From NCBI GenBank assembly GCA_027886175.1, contig JAJNNQ010000029.1:5512501-5576500 (forward strand): a DNA stretch of 64,000 nt, in the 5' to 3' direction. The notes under the pieces are model-generated. The model did not search any database, was not told the origin of the DNA, and worked only from the letters and a program-made list of their open reading frames with translations. Position 1 is the first letter of the stretch; each line of letters starts with the position of its first letter. This document shows, in pieces, positions 1-14,256 of this stretch. A program made the position numbers and the translations under genes. The DNA is from Phylloscopus collybita (taxonomy: Eukaryota > Chordata > Aves > Passeriformes > Phylloscopidae).

Positions 1-609
1 CCTGTATTTCCTGCTTTTAGCAGTCCAGCAGAAAGCCAAAGCAAGAGCTTACAACAGTAACAGCACTTAGGCTTTTACATGGGATTTTCAAAAAAACAAC
101 ACTTTCACATACAACTATTTTCAAAATGTGGACATTTACAGGTAATCACAGACAACTGGGCAAAATAACTGAAATGCACCTTCTTTGTGACAGTCAGTGC
201 TTCTTTTATATTTGTAAACTTCGAGTCCTGTCGCATTTTGCCCTGGCTGTTTTTCATTTCAAATTTCAAAGGAAAGTGATCATTTTTTAACACAGTGCTG
301 ATCCCTATTTCAAGGCTGGTTTAGTTTGGTGGTTGCTTTCTGCCAGCAATTTACACAAATGTGTACACCCTTTTGTGATGGAGAACATAACAGTGAAACC
401 ACTGGATGCTTTATTTTCTTTCCCACTTAGACAACAAATGGGGTGTGACTGCTGTTCCCTAATGGGTCATTTTTTTTCCCCCTGAGGAAACAAGTTTCCA
501 AGGCTTGCACTCTTACAGTAAGTTATATTCTGTTCTCTTCTGTTTCATTAGGGTACCCTCATCTTTGGTGAGATTTCTTTATATGACCCTATATATGTAT
601 TCCACAGGC
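1..609. other. Upstream flank of FRMD3, no gene seen
   Basis: This is AT-rich sequence before the CpG island. Reading frames here are short and resemble no protein I recognise. I see no exon, RNA gene or recognisable repeat. It may hold distal promoter elements of FRMD3, but nothing in the bases identifies one. Confidence 0.6.
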
Positions 610-932
610 TTCTCCTCCTGCCTCGGGCTGTGTTGGTGTACGCCCGAGACTCCCGCCGCGGGCGGCCAGGCAGCGTGGGGACTCCACACCCCTGGGGGAT
701 GCCCCCTGTTTGCAGGGCATCGGGCATTCCCACGAGAGTACCAGCCGCTCAGGTGCACTCAAAACCAGGCGAGGCACGCCTGTGGCGGGCAAGGCAAGCA
801 ATCGCGCCGACCATTTCCCTCTCGGCTCTGCCAGCCCGACGAAACGGAGCCGCTCAGGGAGCCCAGCCGGGACAGGCAGGGCGGAGAAGCGGGAGGAGCA
901 GGTGAGGGCAGAGAGGTGTCTCCGCGGGGCGC

Positions 933-956
933 GCCGTGCCGTGCCGTGCCGTGCCG
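933..956 (+). repeat. (GCCGT)n pentamer array in promoter
   Basis: Four full GCCGT units plus a partial one. It is the first of three GC-rich pentamer arrays in this island. It lies upstream of the uORF and probably in or near the 5' UTR. Confidence 0.85.
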
Positions 957-1005
957 GGAGCGGGCGCAGGAGGATGCTGAGGCCGGCCAGCGGAGCGCAT
1001 CCTGA

Positions 1006-2540
<1,535 letters not shown>

Positions 2541-3250
2541 CCAGAACAGTGTAACAGTTCGAGTTATAAAGGACCTAAAACAATCATCTAGTTGAACTGC
2601 CTGACTGCTCCAGGGCTGAGCAGAACATGAAGACTGTTACTGCGGGCATTGCTCAAGTGTCTCTTTTTAAGGCACTGGCAGGTTTGAGGCATCAATTCCA
2701 TGAAGCCTTCTCTAGTGTTTGATCATCCTCTTGGTAAAAAATGTTTCCTGATGTCCAGTCTGAACGTCTCTTGATATAGTTTTGAGCCGTTTCCATTCCA
2801 TGTTGCTGGATGCCAGGAACAGACCAGCACTCCCTCTCCAGGTCCCCCTAAGGAAGCTGTACAGAGCAGTGAGGTCACCCTGAGCCTCCTTCTCTCCAAA
2901 CCAGACAAACCCAGAGCCCTCAGCCGCTCCTCACAGGATGTGCCTTCCAGCCCTTCCACCAGCTCTGCTGTCCTCCTCTGCAGCATTCAAGGACCTTCCC
3001 ACCCTTCTCAGCCTGTGGGCCCAGCACAGCACACAGGACTCAGGGTGAGGCCGCAGCAGGGCTGAATCCAGCAGGATGATCCCAGCCACAGCTGGTGCTG
3101 CTGTGTCTGATGCAGCCCGGGATGGGTTTGCCCTCCTGGCTGCCCGGGCACACCCTGCTGACTCACCCTGAGCTGCTGCCGACCAGCACCCCCAGATCCC
3201 TTTCTGCAGGGCTGCTCTACACACACTCCTCTCGCAGTCTGTGGTTGCAT
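2541..3250 (-). mobile_element. CR1 LINE fragment, 3' part
   Basis: Read on the - strand, this encodes degraded pieces of the C-terminal part of CR1 ORF2. Examples are CEERLRALGLSGLERRRL and, near the end, LDIRKHFLPRG, both characteristic of the segment after the reverse transcriptase. Reading frames are broken. The element's 3' end lies at the low-coordinate side, where a diverged form of the usual 3' end is visible near 2541-2600. It is a 5'-truncated dead copy, the normal product of CR1 retrotransposition. Confidence 0.85.
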
Positions 3251-3799
3251 GCTAGTTACGCTCGAACACCATGTAACCTGGAAGTAACAGGAAATTACTG
3301 AAAACATTTTGTCCATGTATCATTCTAGTGCTCTTATTAATGAAGAGTGTGGTTATAAGATTTATTGGGTAAGAAGCAGCATGGCTTTCAGAGTCTTTTC
3401 TTGAAGCTTGATGCAAGCTTTGCTTATTTGGGACCTTTGAAAATCAGTCTTCTTCAACAATCATAAATTTAAGATCAGAATCTGAGATGGTGGTGTGACA
3501 GCTCTTTAGGTTTGAAGTATTTGACAGACTTACATGTACTAAGAGTCTTCCCTTCTATGCCTACAGGGTGTGGGCCTGATATTTCTGGGTCTGAGAAATT
3601 TTAGCCTGCTAGCAGCTGCTAACATTTTTCCAAGGAAAAGTTTCTCAGGAAAGTTTCTTCTCAAAACAATCTTGGTAAACAACTATCCTTTCTCAAAACA
3701 ATCTTTCTCCAGGTGGTGTTTTGCTGTTTCTCTAGTTTAACCGATGGGATTAGAGAGGTGTCGTTCCTATTCACCAATCATGTTAAGTCTGTGTCGGAA
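3251..3799. other. Intron 1, no feature recognised
   Basis: Unassigned AT-rich sequence. A 16-base near-identical direct repeat (TTCTCAAAACAATCTT) occurs twice at about 3659-3705. The part from about 3720 may belong to the LTR that follows. Confidence 0.4.
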
Positions 3800-4440
3800 C
3801 ACCTTATAAAAGTTAGTAAGAATTAGACAGTAAAACCTTTTTTCTATGTTCTTTGCTGTTGGGGAGGATGAAGTAGCTAGGCTTTGCAGAGATGACTTAT
3901 TAGTAAAAGATTTTAAAAGTATGAAACTCACAAGAGGAATAGAATTAAAAGCAAAGTTTGAACTGTAAGTTGCTGGACAGGAAGAAGGTGATTAGACAGC
4001 TAAAAAGGACTTGGCTGAGTGAATTAGTGACACCCTTGCTAAGACAAAAGGATGAATAAAAGGTTGGACTTTCTCAGGTATTAGGGAAAAGGTGGGTTTC
4101 ACAGGTTTTGGTATGTAGAGTAGTATTGTAATGTTGTAGTTCCCATAGGCTGTATGTAGATTCTGTAGGTTTTGTATCTTAAGGTGATTGGTTAATGCTC
4201 ATTAGAATATTCACGATAGAAAGGGTTAAACTGGAATGTAACAAGGAGCTCGGCCTCTTTGCGTGCCTTCCCTTGGACCCTCTTAGACTTTGTACTGGAT
4301 CTCTGGACCCTTCCCCAGTCAGGCTGCCTCCCCACGACCAATAAAGCACGTGTTCCAAAGAGTATCCTGATCTTCAGATCATCTCTCTCGCCGGACAACC
4401 AGCGTGCTTTCTAATACTTTGCCTTCTGAAGTATTTGGAG
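3800..4440 (+). mobile_element. Probable solo retroviral LTR
   Basis: The right half has the layout of an avian endogenous-retrovirus LTR: a CpG-containing segment in CpG-poor surroundings, then AATAAA at 4340-4345, then a U5-like stretch with TCTCTCTCGCCGG. A TATAAAA occurs at about 3805. No gag, pol or env sequence lies next to it, so it would be a solo LTR. I could not define the exact ends or find matching target-site duplications. One possible span is 3857 (TGTTGGGG) to 4463 (CCTACA). Confidence 0.5.
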
Positions 4441-7400
4441 TCTTTCCTCTTTTGTGTCCTACAGCGACATCAGGGTAGAAAAAAAGAGTTACATTAGGTG
4501 TTATGTTGAGCAAGGTGAGGCAATGAGCTCAGAACCAGTTGTATGGTTTTGCATTGCTGTGGGTCATTCTGCAGGCGGGAGAAAAATCACTCTTGAAAAT
4601 GTTTTAACTATTAGAGTCCTAAAGATAATCCTGAAGATTGAATAATCTGTTATAATCTCATTTAGAATTTGTTTCCCTGAGCCTGCACACTGACAAAAAC
4701 ACTGTGTAAAGCTCAGGTTATATCTTTATCCTCCTGTGTGCACATAGCTTTTGAGACACTAGACTACTGAATCCCAAATCACTCAACTTTTTGTATTTAG
4801 TCTCTTTGTCAGACCTGTATTTGAACTACATAATGTGGACAAAACTTGCTAGGAACTTCAGCAATACAAATTTTTTGTTGTTTTGTTTTTAATGAAAGAA
4901 ACCCCCACTTGTTAGATCTATATGTGCATATTGGTGCATGTTCACTGGGACAAAATAGACACATGGACAGATGATGTGCTGCTGGGTTAACAGTAGAGAT
5001 GCCAGGGTTGTGCCAGCTGGAACATGTTGGACAGCAGTGTTTTGGTCACTAAGAGGATAAGAAAGCCTAATTCTACAACACTGAGAAATGCCATCAGAAT
5101 CTCCTAGGGACACAGGATGAAGTCAGGTATGTGGCAACTGAAATTCTAGCTGTGCATTTTCAGGGAAAATGTTGGGGAGATATATAGCTAGTCTGGATGG
5201 CAAAGTGTGTAGATATGATTTGCTGCCGTTCAGCACACCCAGTTTTATCAAACCCTACTTTTTCAAGTATGCCTTTCCAGCACTTGGCTTGTACACATAG
5301 GTTAGTATCATAGGACCCTGGTACCACTTCTGTGCAGAGGTGTATGCTGATTTTCAGATGCATTGTAGATCTTTGGCCCTACAAAATATGCAGCCAGAAT
5401 TGTATGTTACTCATCAAATACACTGGGAGGTAGTTTTAGGAAAAATAAGCAGGAGCAGATACATTTAAAAGCTGCATATGCATATATGAGTATATTTTTC
5501 CTTCTTGTGTTGTGGGGAATGGATTTGTAGAGAATTCTCAAAGCCTGACTGAGGGCTCACATCTGTATGCAAACTCTGAGAAAAAAAATGCTGACTTAGA
5601 AAGACCATGGAATAGGACAGACATTGTTGAGAGAGAAATGGAACTAGAAACAAGTTTCAAATGGTGGCCTTGCAAATAGACTAGATACATTGGAGAAATA
5701 GAACTATGAAATATGTATTTTAGTAGGACCCATGAAGGGTAATTCTAGATGATTGGCTTTAAAGCACTTTGTGTGGCAAAAGCTGATAGGCCAAGAAACG
5801 CTTGTAATGTATTCTAATTAGGAAATAGTTTAGCTTCTGATTGTGATGGCATGAATTGTAACATCTGTGCCATCTCACCCTTCACATGAGACTAAAAATG
5901 GAATAAAAGTTTTTAAAATGCCTCTCAGGAGTCCTGTCTCTGGTTCAGAAAAAGGGATAATCTGACATTATGTAAATTTTGGTGTTCGGGTAGGAAAAGA
6001 AAATACTTTTTTTTTTTTTTTAATTATTATTGAAGTTCTTTCAAAGCAGTGTTTAATCAAGCCATCAAACTAGTAAAGTCTGCTTTTGGAAATTACATTT
6101 TTTAGCAAATAGTCTAGTGACAGCCAATGGAGTGGTGTGGGGAGAATCAGAAGTGAATCATGCATTTTCAGACTACAGCCAACTAGTTATTGAGTTGTGC
6201 AGCTGCCATGTAGGTCACCAAGTTGCTCAAGGCTAGGTTTGCAGCTCAAAGGTCAAGATTCAGTGTGTTGTCCTCCTCTTCCGAGAGACTTTGTGACCAC
6301 AAAACAGATGAAGTGGTGACAGACACAAGAAAGGGCTGGGGCCCGAGGGACATCTAACTAATTCTTGGGGTGATGTTTATTTTCCCATGATTTTTGTTTG
6401 TGAAGGCTCTCTGTGACCTGTAGTCAGTCTTACAGCAGCAGTAGGGTGAAGCTGCGGCAGGACTGAAATGGAGAGGTTATGAAAAACAGCCTGAAGGGCC
6501 AGTGGCCACTGTCTGTTTCCATTTGCAAGAGAAAGAGGTGACCTGCTTGTGCAGCCTGCCTGATAAAACACAGAACCAAGGTTTGAAAGAGGGCAGTGGG
6601 GAAAATAGGTCTTCAAAACTGTTGGAAATGAGTCAGGACCAGCAAGAAGACCTCCTTTCTGGAGGTATTAATGAGATACTTCTCTTCTGAATCAATGACA
6701 AAATGGGTAAAAACTTCCATTTTTGCAGACTTCAAGCAATAACTTAATGAAGCAATTTATCCTTTTAGTAGCAATAGCCTAGACCAAGTCTTGGTTTAAC
6801 CCCTGTGCTACTTGCTCATTCCTAAATTCAAATGTTGCTTTACTCCGTGAGATGTTCAGGTCCAGCTGTGTACAACTGGAGATAAGTTTGGCATGACTGA
6901 AGCTTTTCTGTCATTTGGAGCCTGCTATTGAAAGTGTTATGAACTTTGCTTTCTCTGGTTTATTTGTAGAAATGCTGCATGACCGGGTCTTCTTGTGCCT
7001 CAGCCCATATGTAAAATTGTGTTGCCATGGGATCTTTTTAATGACACAGGTTTTGCTTTGTATGACCTTTCCCGTACAAAAATTCTGTTTTGATATTCCC
7101 AAAAATATCAATTGGCTACAATACTGTTTTTTATTTTTTAATTATATCTAAATAGTTATTTGATTGTTGCTTAAAAGAAAAAACTTGAATTTCTATGTGT
7201 GTCCAGATTTTGATCAAGGAAAAGATGTTATTTTTAAGAACTGGTTTAGGAATCAAGTCTGTGATACTTAGACCTTTTAACTTTTTTTGCAGAATTTAAA
7301 ATGAAGGGTCAATAGTGAAGAATGGTCTTGTGCTTTACTAATCTAATTTTAGGAGCAGCTTCTGTGTAGTTTGAATATTGCTGTCTGTACTTCTGCTAAT

Positions 7401-9120
7401 AATTTACTTGCTTGATTTTCTTTTAAATGTGACATACACTGTTCTGTCTGGATCTTTATGTAGCACACTGATCACTGTAAAGTTGCCTGCTTGCTGAATA
7501 TTATCTGCTTGGTCTGTGTCTTGCAGGCAAATGCTAAATTAAATAGAAATCTACTAACTAGAGCACACTATTTAAAATTCCCATCCCTCAATAAAATGTA
7601 AAAACCAAAACAAAATGCTGAAGCAGGCTGTGAAGTAAAAGAGTAGTGATCGCAAGTCTCACTGTGAAGGTATGCTGAATGTCAATGAGTTAAAACAAAT
7701 AAGAGGGGAAGGGAAAGCAGCATGAAAAGGGAAGGCAGATTGAAAATAGTGGAGAGGCCAGAGACGAAAAGAAGGCAGAGAATCATAGCTGTGGAAAGGG
7801 AGAGGTTAAGGGATTATGTAGACAGAAGGCAGGAGATTTAGTGAATTTATATTTATCCTGTAAGCGATGTCAGAAGCGTAACTACCAAGCGCCTTGAGCT
7901 GCTGGATTGATACCACAGCGGTTCAAAATAGTAAGATGAGATAAGGAAGGAGATGCAGGTCAGGAAGAGTCATTTTCTATGTTCTGTTGACACGTTTTAA
8001 AAACTGCTCGCTAGGGCTTGGATTCCTGACTTCACGCTTGAGCCTCTAATTGTACAGTACAAGGGATACTCTTGGTGAGAGTTGTACATGAGAAGACTCT
8101 CTAATTAAGCTAAGCCTATGGGTTAAAGCTATCTCTGTTGTAATTGCATGTGTTTGATTAAATTTGCTGTAATGTATTGTTTTCTGTTTGTTTGTTGGAG
8201 TTAGTTTATTTGGTTTTGTTTTTATTCATTAATAATTCTTAAAGATGTGCTCTTAGCTCCTTCTAAGGCTGAAAAGAAAGCAGGAATAGAGTGTGCTGCT
8301 AGAAGATTACTAGGGTGTTGGGAGTTTTCATTAAAAATTAATTCTCTTGATGGATTTTGATGTGTTTCTGAAACTTGGTATTTGCTTAACATTAGTTTCT
8401 TTGTTTCTGATAAAGAAAAGGTGCATACCTATGTGTAACACTGCCATATTGCTACCAATTCATGAATTCTGTTGTTCTTTCTTGCTATTTTTAAATGCAA
8501 ATACTCACAAAGCTGGTTTATGCAGGATTTTATCCAATGTATACTGAACTGCAGCTGAACAGCTTTACTGTTGGCTAAAGCTTATTAATGATGAATTAGT
8601 CTTTTTCCACACTCTCATGTCATCTGATTAATGATCAAAATATGAAGATTTTCCGTCCTAAAGATCATAATCTTGCCTTTAATTTTTAAGTGCTGGTTTG
8701 TTTTGTGTTGTGATTGACATTGCAATTCGCATTTTGATTGCTAGTAAATAAAGGCATATGTGCCTAAAGAGTTACCCAATCCATGTTGGAGATGAAGGTG
8801 TGTTTCAGTGAAAAGAAACAATGTAGGTGATAAGTAACTTAATATATTGGTGGGTTTGGTGCTGAAGCCTAGAGGGAAGAAGCTATTAAAATAAAGCTAT
8901 TCTTACACAAAGCTGTCTATATAAAAGGAACAAGCTAAAAGGAGAGTTGCTGGTTTGAAATATTAGTCTAATCTTTTCACTTTTACCCTCCTTTCATTTT
9001 TCTTTCAGCTTTGCCTTAAGATTTTTACATTCTTCATGGTCAGGCATGTTTGGACACTAGCTGAACAGTAGAGGTGGAGCTGAAGTAATAACAAAAGGCA
9101 ACTGGAAAATCAATAGCACA
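4441..9120. other. Intron 1, no gene seen
   Basis: AT-rich unassigned sequence with a T-run at about 6008-6022 and a purine-rich stretch at about 7690-7830. The small open frames resemble nothing known. Confidence 0.5.
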
Positions 9121-9121
9121 A

Positions 9122-9150
9122 TGCAGTGCAGCTGATATCTCTGCACTGCA
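9122..9150. repeat. 10-bp perfect inverted repeat
   Basis: Arms TGCAGTGCAG at 9122-9131 and CTGCACTGCA at 9141-9150, with a 9-base loop. A short hairpin of this size is expected by chance now and then in 64 kb. Confidence 0.9.
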
Positions 9151-12100
9151 AATCATAATTTTGACCCTGTGCGATGGAAAAGTGGCTCCTGTGGGATACA
9201 GAACACTTTGCAGGAACTTCTTGCATTTTTTCATCTTGAAAGGGCTTTTGACACCTCACCACAGTTTTCTTATACCTTGAGACACCCTTGTCTATTATAA
9301 GCATCTTCAGTGCACTGATACAGATTGAATAGAGGAGGCAGCCAAGAAGAAATAATATGGCAGAATTAACAGGCCAAAATAATTAATTTGTGAGGAAGTA
9401 ATCTATTTTCATGTTTTGGTTGTATTTTCCTAGCCTGGATTTCCTATAGAGGTCAGAAATTATTTTATGGTGTGTATCAACACTCCCAAACTTTGAGCTT
9501 TAAGAAAAGAAGAGATTTTTGCCTTTCCTGTGGAAAGGTGAAATAGAGAGCCTGAGTGGTTTTTGCTGTTTCCCCTTTAACAGAGCTGGTATGAAAACCT
9601 CAAGTTTTAAATGCTTAGGTTAAAGAATGGGAAAAATGGCAGCTGATTTTTCTCTTCCTCCTCAAAAAAAGGAGGTGGGTTGGAAGACTGGAAAGTAATT
9701 ATCTCTGTGATAAAATGCTTGTTCTCTGTAGCACAGGTCCTTGTTCTTCTGGGTATTTTGACTTACTAAATCAAACTTACTCTTGTTGTTCTCTCTCTCT
9801 TTTTGCACTTCCCCTCCATTTCCTAGTGTGGATAATATCAACCTGTTGGCAATGTTCATAACGTCCAGATAATCCTTCACTCCTTTTCCTGTTAAAGTCA
9901 AGCTGTCAGTGTATGACTTTGGCTATGCCTTCCCTGCTGCATATGGAATATATCCCCTTACAGTTCTTCCTTCAGCTGAGGCTTCTTGACTGTTCCTTCA
10001 TTTTTGATTGCTTAAATTCTGCCTCATTTTTCTCCTTCACCTTGCTTTCTCAGAGACCCATTCTAGAGCTTACAAGTCACATTTTTGTTCCTTCTTCTCA
10101 CTGTGTTTTTAATTCCTTGTCTGCTAGTGAAAATACAGTTTTAATAATTCAGCAGTAAGTAAGTTATTATTAAATCTTCTTCTTTCTGGCATGAAATAAT
10201 AATAAAAATGATTATGATAGTGATAACGACAACAATAATAATAACAGCAACATCACACTTCTTCCTTCACTCCTCCACTGTTTATATTATCTTTTCCACC
10301 TACAGGCATTCAATTCATAAAAGTGTTTCTGTTTTCCTCTTTTCAGGGTCTAACATGTTTTTGGTGGAGGTGTATTGATAATCAGCTCTTGCCATTTCAA
10401 TGTGCTTGCCATTTCAAGACAGATGTTGTTCTATAGCAGTAGTATGCCAAGTGTGAACAGTAATCATCATATTTGTGGTTGCTGCTTATGGTAGTTACTG
10501 AAGAATAAACATGGATGATCTAGTACTCTTACATTTAGAGGAAAAGTTTCCCCTCTGAAAACCTGAGAGAAAATGTATCATACTAATCCATATTTCAATC
10601 CACCATAATCCAGCAATCCAAACCATGGTTAAGTAAACATATAAAATTTCTCAAGGCTCTTCTTGGTCAGAAATGAGAAGGTAAAGGGCAGTATACCTTA
10701 AGTTCTTTCTCAGCAGAAGTGCTCACAAATGGAAATACTCCTGCAATAGTTGGAAGTCTGGCAATTTGAAATAATTGCAGTAAGATATGTAAGTACTAAG
10801 TAGCTGCAAAATCATTGCTCTTTAAATGCTTCCTTTGGAAAATATGTCAAATGAATCAACACCTTCATTAAAAATACTGTTCTTTTCCCTTGTTTGCTTG
10901 AACCCCAGGAAGAAGTAAACGATTTGTATTGATGACAAATTTTGCTCCTTTCAAATATATTGTCTCACAATGATATTTTCCCCATAGCAACTCTCTTTGG
11001 ATTAGAATTGTACTTTAAAAAACACAAACCAAGATGATTTCCATCTGGCCAATATTTTCCCAATGTTGTAATATGTAAACTTGAATATGTTGTAAGGGCA
11101 ATGTTGTAAAGATAACTTTGGACAACACCATATAAAACCTTTTTCATGCCATCAGTCTGTATGCCCACTTTGCACAGTTTTTCACATACCAGAAATCTAA
11201 AAAGAAATGGGATTACAAAATGAAAACAAACATACAATGCCCTCATCTTCCAAACCCAAACAGTCAGAAGAATTTACAACAGGACATAATAATTTATTAA
11301 ATATAAATGGGGTAGAATTGTGAGGATATTGATGAATGAAGTTCAGACTGCAATGGTGTGTATTTCTTTTTGTTTCCAGGTGCAGAGACTAGTCAAACAC
11401 TTCTGTCTCCAAAATAGAGTGTCTATGTGTGAACTGCCTTTTGGGAATGGTTCCTGGACTCTCCTGTTTACTGGTCATTACCTGGGAACTAGTCAGCAAG
11501 AGTGCTAATTTAGGAGAAACAGTACTGTTGTCAGGCAGTGTCCTAGCCATTTGCCTGGCCTGGGTGGTGGATTTCAATGCTCCAAAAGGCCTGGAGGGTT
11601 TTAGTAGTACTAGTATAGATGCAATCTCCATTTTTAAAAAGAAAAAAAAAAAGAAAAAAGGAGATTTTTTTAATGACTGAAGATGTATTTTATAGTTTGA
11701 TACTAGAAACATGTGAAATGGTAGCTGTGTTCATGGCACTTTCATTTTAAGTGGAAAATCTGAATAGCTGGGAGAAGGATCTTAACTGTTGTTGGTAGTT
11801 AAACCAGGAGTCACACTGGTTTTAGTAGGTGCTTACAAAACATCTGTATTTCGGATATGTGGCTGTAATCTTGGATTCGTACCTGTAATCTGTTCTGTGA
11901 TGACAGTCTTGATCTTTTGGGGGGTTATAGGGGATGTGTGTTTGTTGTTTCACTTGAGTGCTCTTAGCAACAGAGTCTAATACAAAAGTACTCTGCACAA
12001 CTGAGTTAATGGTGTTCTGTTTTCATTTTTATGGACACAAGCTCCAAGCCCTATAGAGGAGTGATAAATGAGATGTGGCTGTTTCTTTATTTGAAGATTA

Positions 12101-14100
12101 CTTGCAAAAATGCAGATGAGATTCTCTATGGAGTCCTATGCATGCCACAGAAATGCTGCAGAACATACTTTTAATCCTATTTAGGCTTTTCAGGACATAA
12201 TGTAGCAGATCTTTCACATTCACCCTATTCATTTAAAATTGAGAAACAAAGATAAATACTGCAAAGTCAGAGGATGATAGTTGCTCTTGTGTTAGATGGG
12301 ACAGCTAGTTGGGGTGTGAGTTAAATTCTGAATCTGTGCTGTGCCAGCCAGAACTTTATTGACTTCAAGAATTTATTTTGAGACATTCAGTGTGTCAGTC
12401 AGTGGAATGCACCACATGCATTGACCGTGCTTGTTCCTGCTCTGTGTGAGTTTTCTTTAGCTCCATCCTTGGAAGGGGAAGGAAACAGCAGAGGTTTTTA
12501 CAGATGGTGCCATGAGTGATTCAGTGTGCAGATGCAGCCATTCAGATAAAATCACACCAGCAGCTCGCAGTGCCCCTGCCAGTTGCTAGGTGCATATCCA
12601 GGGAGGTTTTCTGTTTTGACTGGAGAATTCACTCACATTTCCAGGATTTCCAGAGTTTTCTCATATGGTCTGTCAGTTGGCACTTAGCAGCCACCAGAAT
12701 TAAGAAAGGTTGAGCAGGAGTTATCAGCCCTTAAACCAAACTATGCTGCTGGCTCGTGGGATTAAAGCAAGAAGAATGGCACATCTAAATGGAAAATGAC
12801 CAATCCACACAGTTTCAGGACAGCGTGTTCAGGACAGTTCTGGTTATTTTTTGTGTGTTATACAAAACATTATATGCACTAAAGAAGTAGCAATTTTCAT
12901 CCTCTTACTTCTTGAGAATCAGAGAATTGTTTGTATCTTGCCCAGAAGAATTTATGGTGTAATTTCAGTGAAAACACAGTAGGGGAATGCTTAATTCACA
13001 TTGTGATGATGAGACCTCACAAAGTAAATCGTGCAGTTGTCCTGAGTTTTAACTTAAGTGTGGAAAAATGCTACTGTAGAAGAGAAATTCCAGTTGGAGG
13101 ATGCTGGTATATGTGGGCGTGTGGAAAATCATGCTGCCAAAGGCCAGAGTCCACAGAGGAGACAGAGGCAGAAATCAACTTTATTTGAGTAAAGGTAGAG
13201 ACCTCTCTGTGCCCTTTGTGGAAGGGGAAGAGAACGAGCCTTCAGTTGTGTAGAGATTTTGGTTGTTATGTGGTAAACTACAAAGATAGCAGTATTGGTA
13301 ACATCTTACTAGCATTTTCACCTGTACTTTTGTTTCATTCTGTTATCCAGAAATTCTTTCCTGTGAAAGGACACATAGTTTTTAAATCTATAATCACAAC
13401 CACTGAGGTAATTTTTACTAATCTATGTTCTCCTTCTTGTTTTATATTTCACATTTGCTTTCAGGTGTCAAGGGATGAGTTCTGTTTCAGCTAGGTTTGT
13501 GTAAATAACTTGCTCTCTCCTGACTCTGTTAGAGGCTCATTCATCTTGTGAATGTAGGAAGAGTTACAGGAGGCTGGGTTGGATTTGGGAGGAAGGGGAA
13601 GTAGGAATTACACTTCTCTGTATCCACAGTGCTCCTGCCTTTTGGCACCTCCTATATTACTGCCTTCTCTGTAATGGGTAAAGATAACAAATCTGTGCCT
13701 AAACACAGATTCCCTTCTGAGGCCAGGATCTGATTTGCCATTTGCACCTCTTTCTCATTATCTATTTCTTCAGTCCACCAGACAGTTTTCAGTCATTTTC
13801 ACAGAATCTCTTTGTGGCACTTCCAGGCTGTGATTTCTACATTTTCTTTGGAAGTGGGGCTTACTGTCTTGGAAACACGAATCTAGGTAGGTTGATAAAC
13901 AATTCCCCACTTTGCTAATTCCTGTAATTCCTGTAATTATTTCACAGGGACTATTCAAAGAACTCTTACAGATTCTGTAATTCATTGCTCACTTGTGTCC
14001 CACTGACTTTTATCACCCCAAGGTACTTTTTTGGATCATCATTTTGATGATAATGATTTGGAGTTAGTCTTTGGAATATTTTGGATGGAGGTTGTTTTGC
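9151..14100. other. Intron 1, no gene seen
   Basis: AT-rich sequence. It contains an imperfect AAT-type triplet tract at about 10190-10250 and an A-rich tract at about 11637-11660. No coding or RNA gene is recognised. Confidence 0.5.
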
Positions 14101-14256
14101 TGTTTTTGTTTGTTTGTTTGTTTGTTTTGGTTTTTTTTTTTTTTTTTGTGGGTGGGGTCGGGGCATGGGTGGGTGGTTTTTGTTTTTGGTTTCTTTTTTA
14201 TTTGGGTTTTTTTTAACTGTTTTTTGTTGGCTTGTTTGTTTGTTTTGTAATCTTTT
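14101..14256 (+). repeat. (GTTT)n / poly-T low-complexity tract
   Basis: TTTG repeats at about 14107-14128, a run of 17 T at 14131-14147, a G-rich patch, then further T and GTTT runs to 14250. It produces only spurious hydrophobic open frames. Confidence 0.9.

Noticed and set aside
3402..3418. Short palindrome AAGCTTGATGCAAGCTT
   Set aside because: Seven-base arms are expected by chance in a window of this size.
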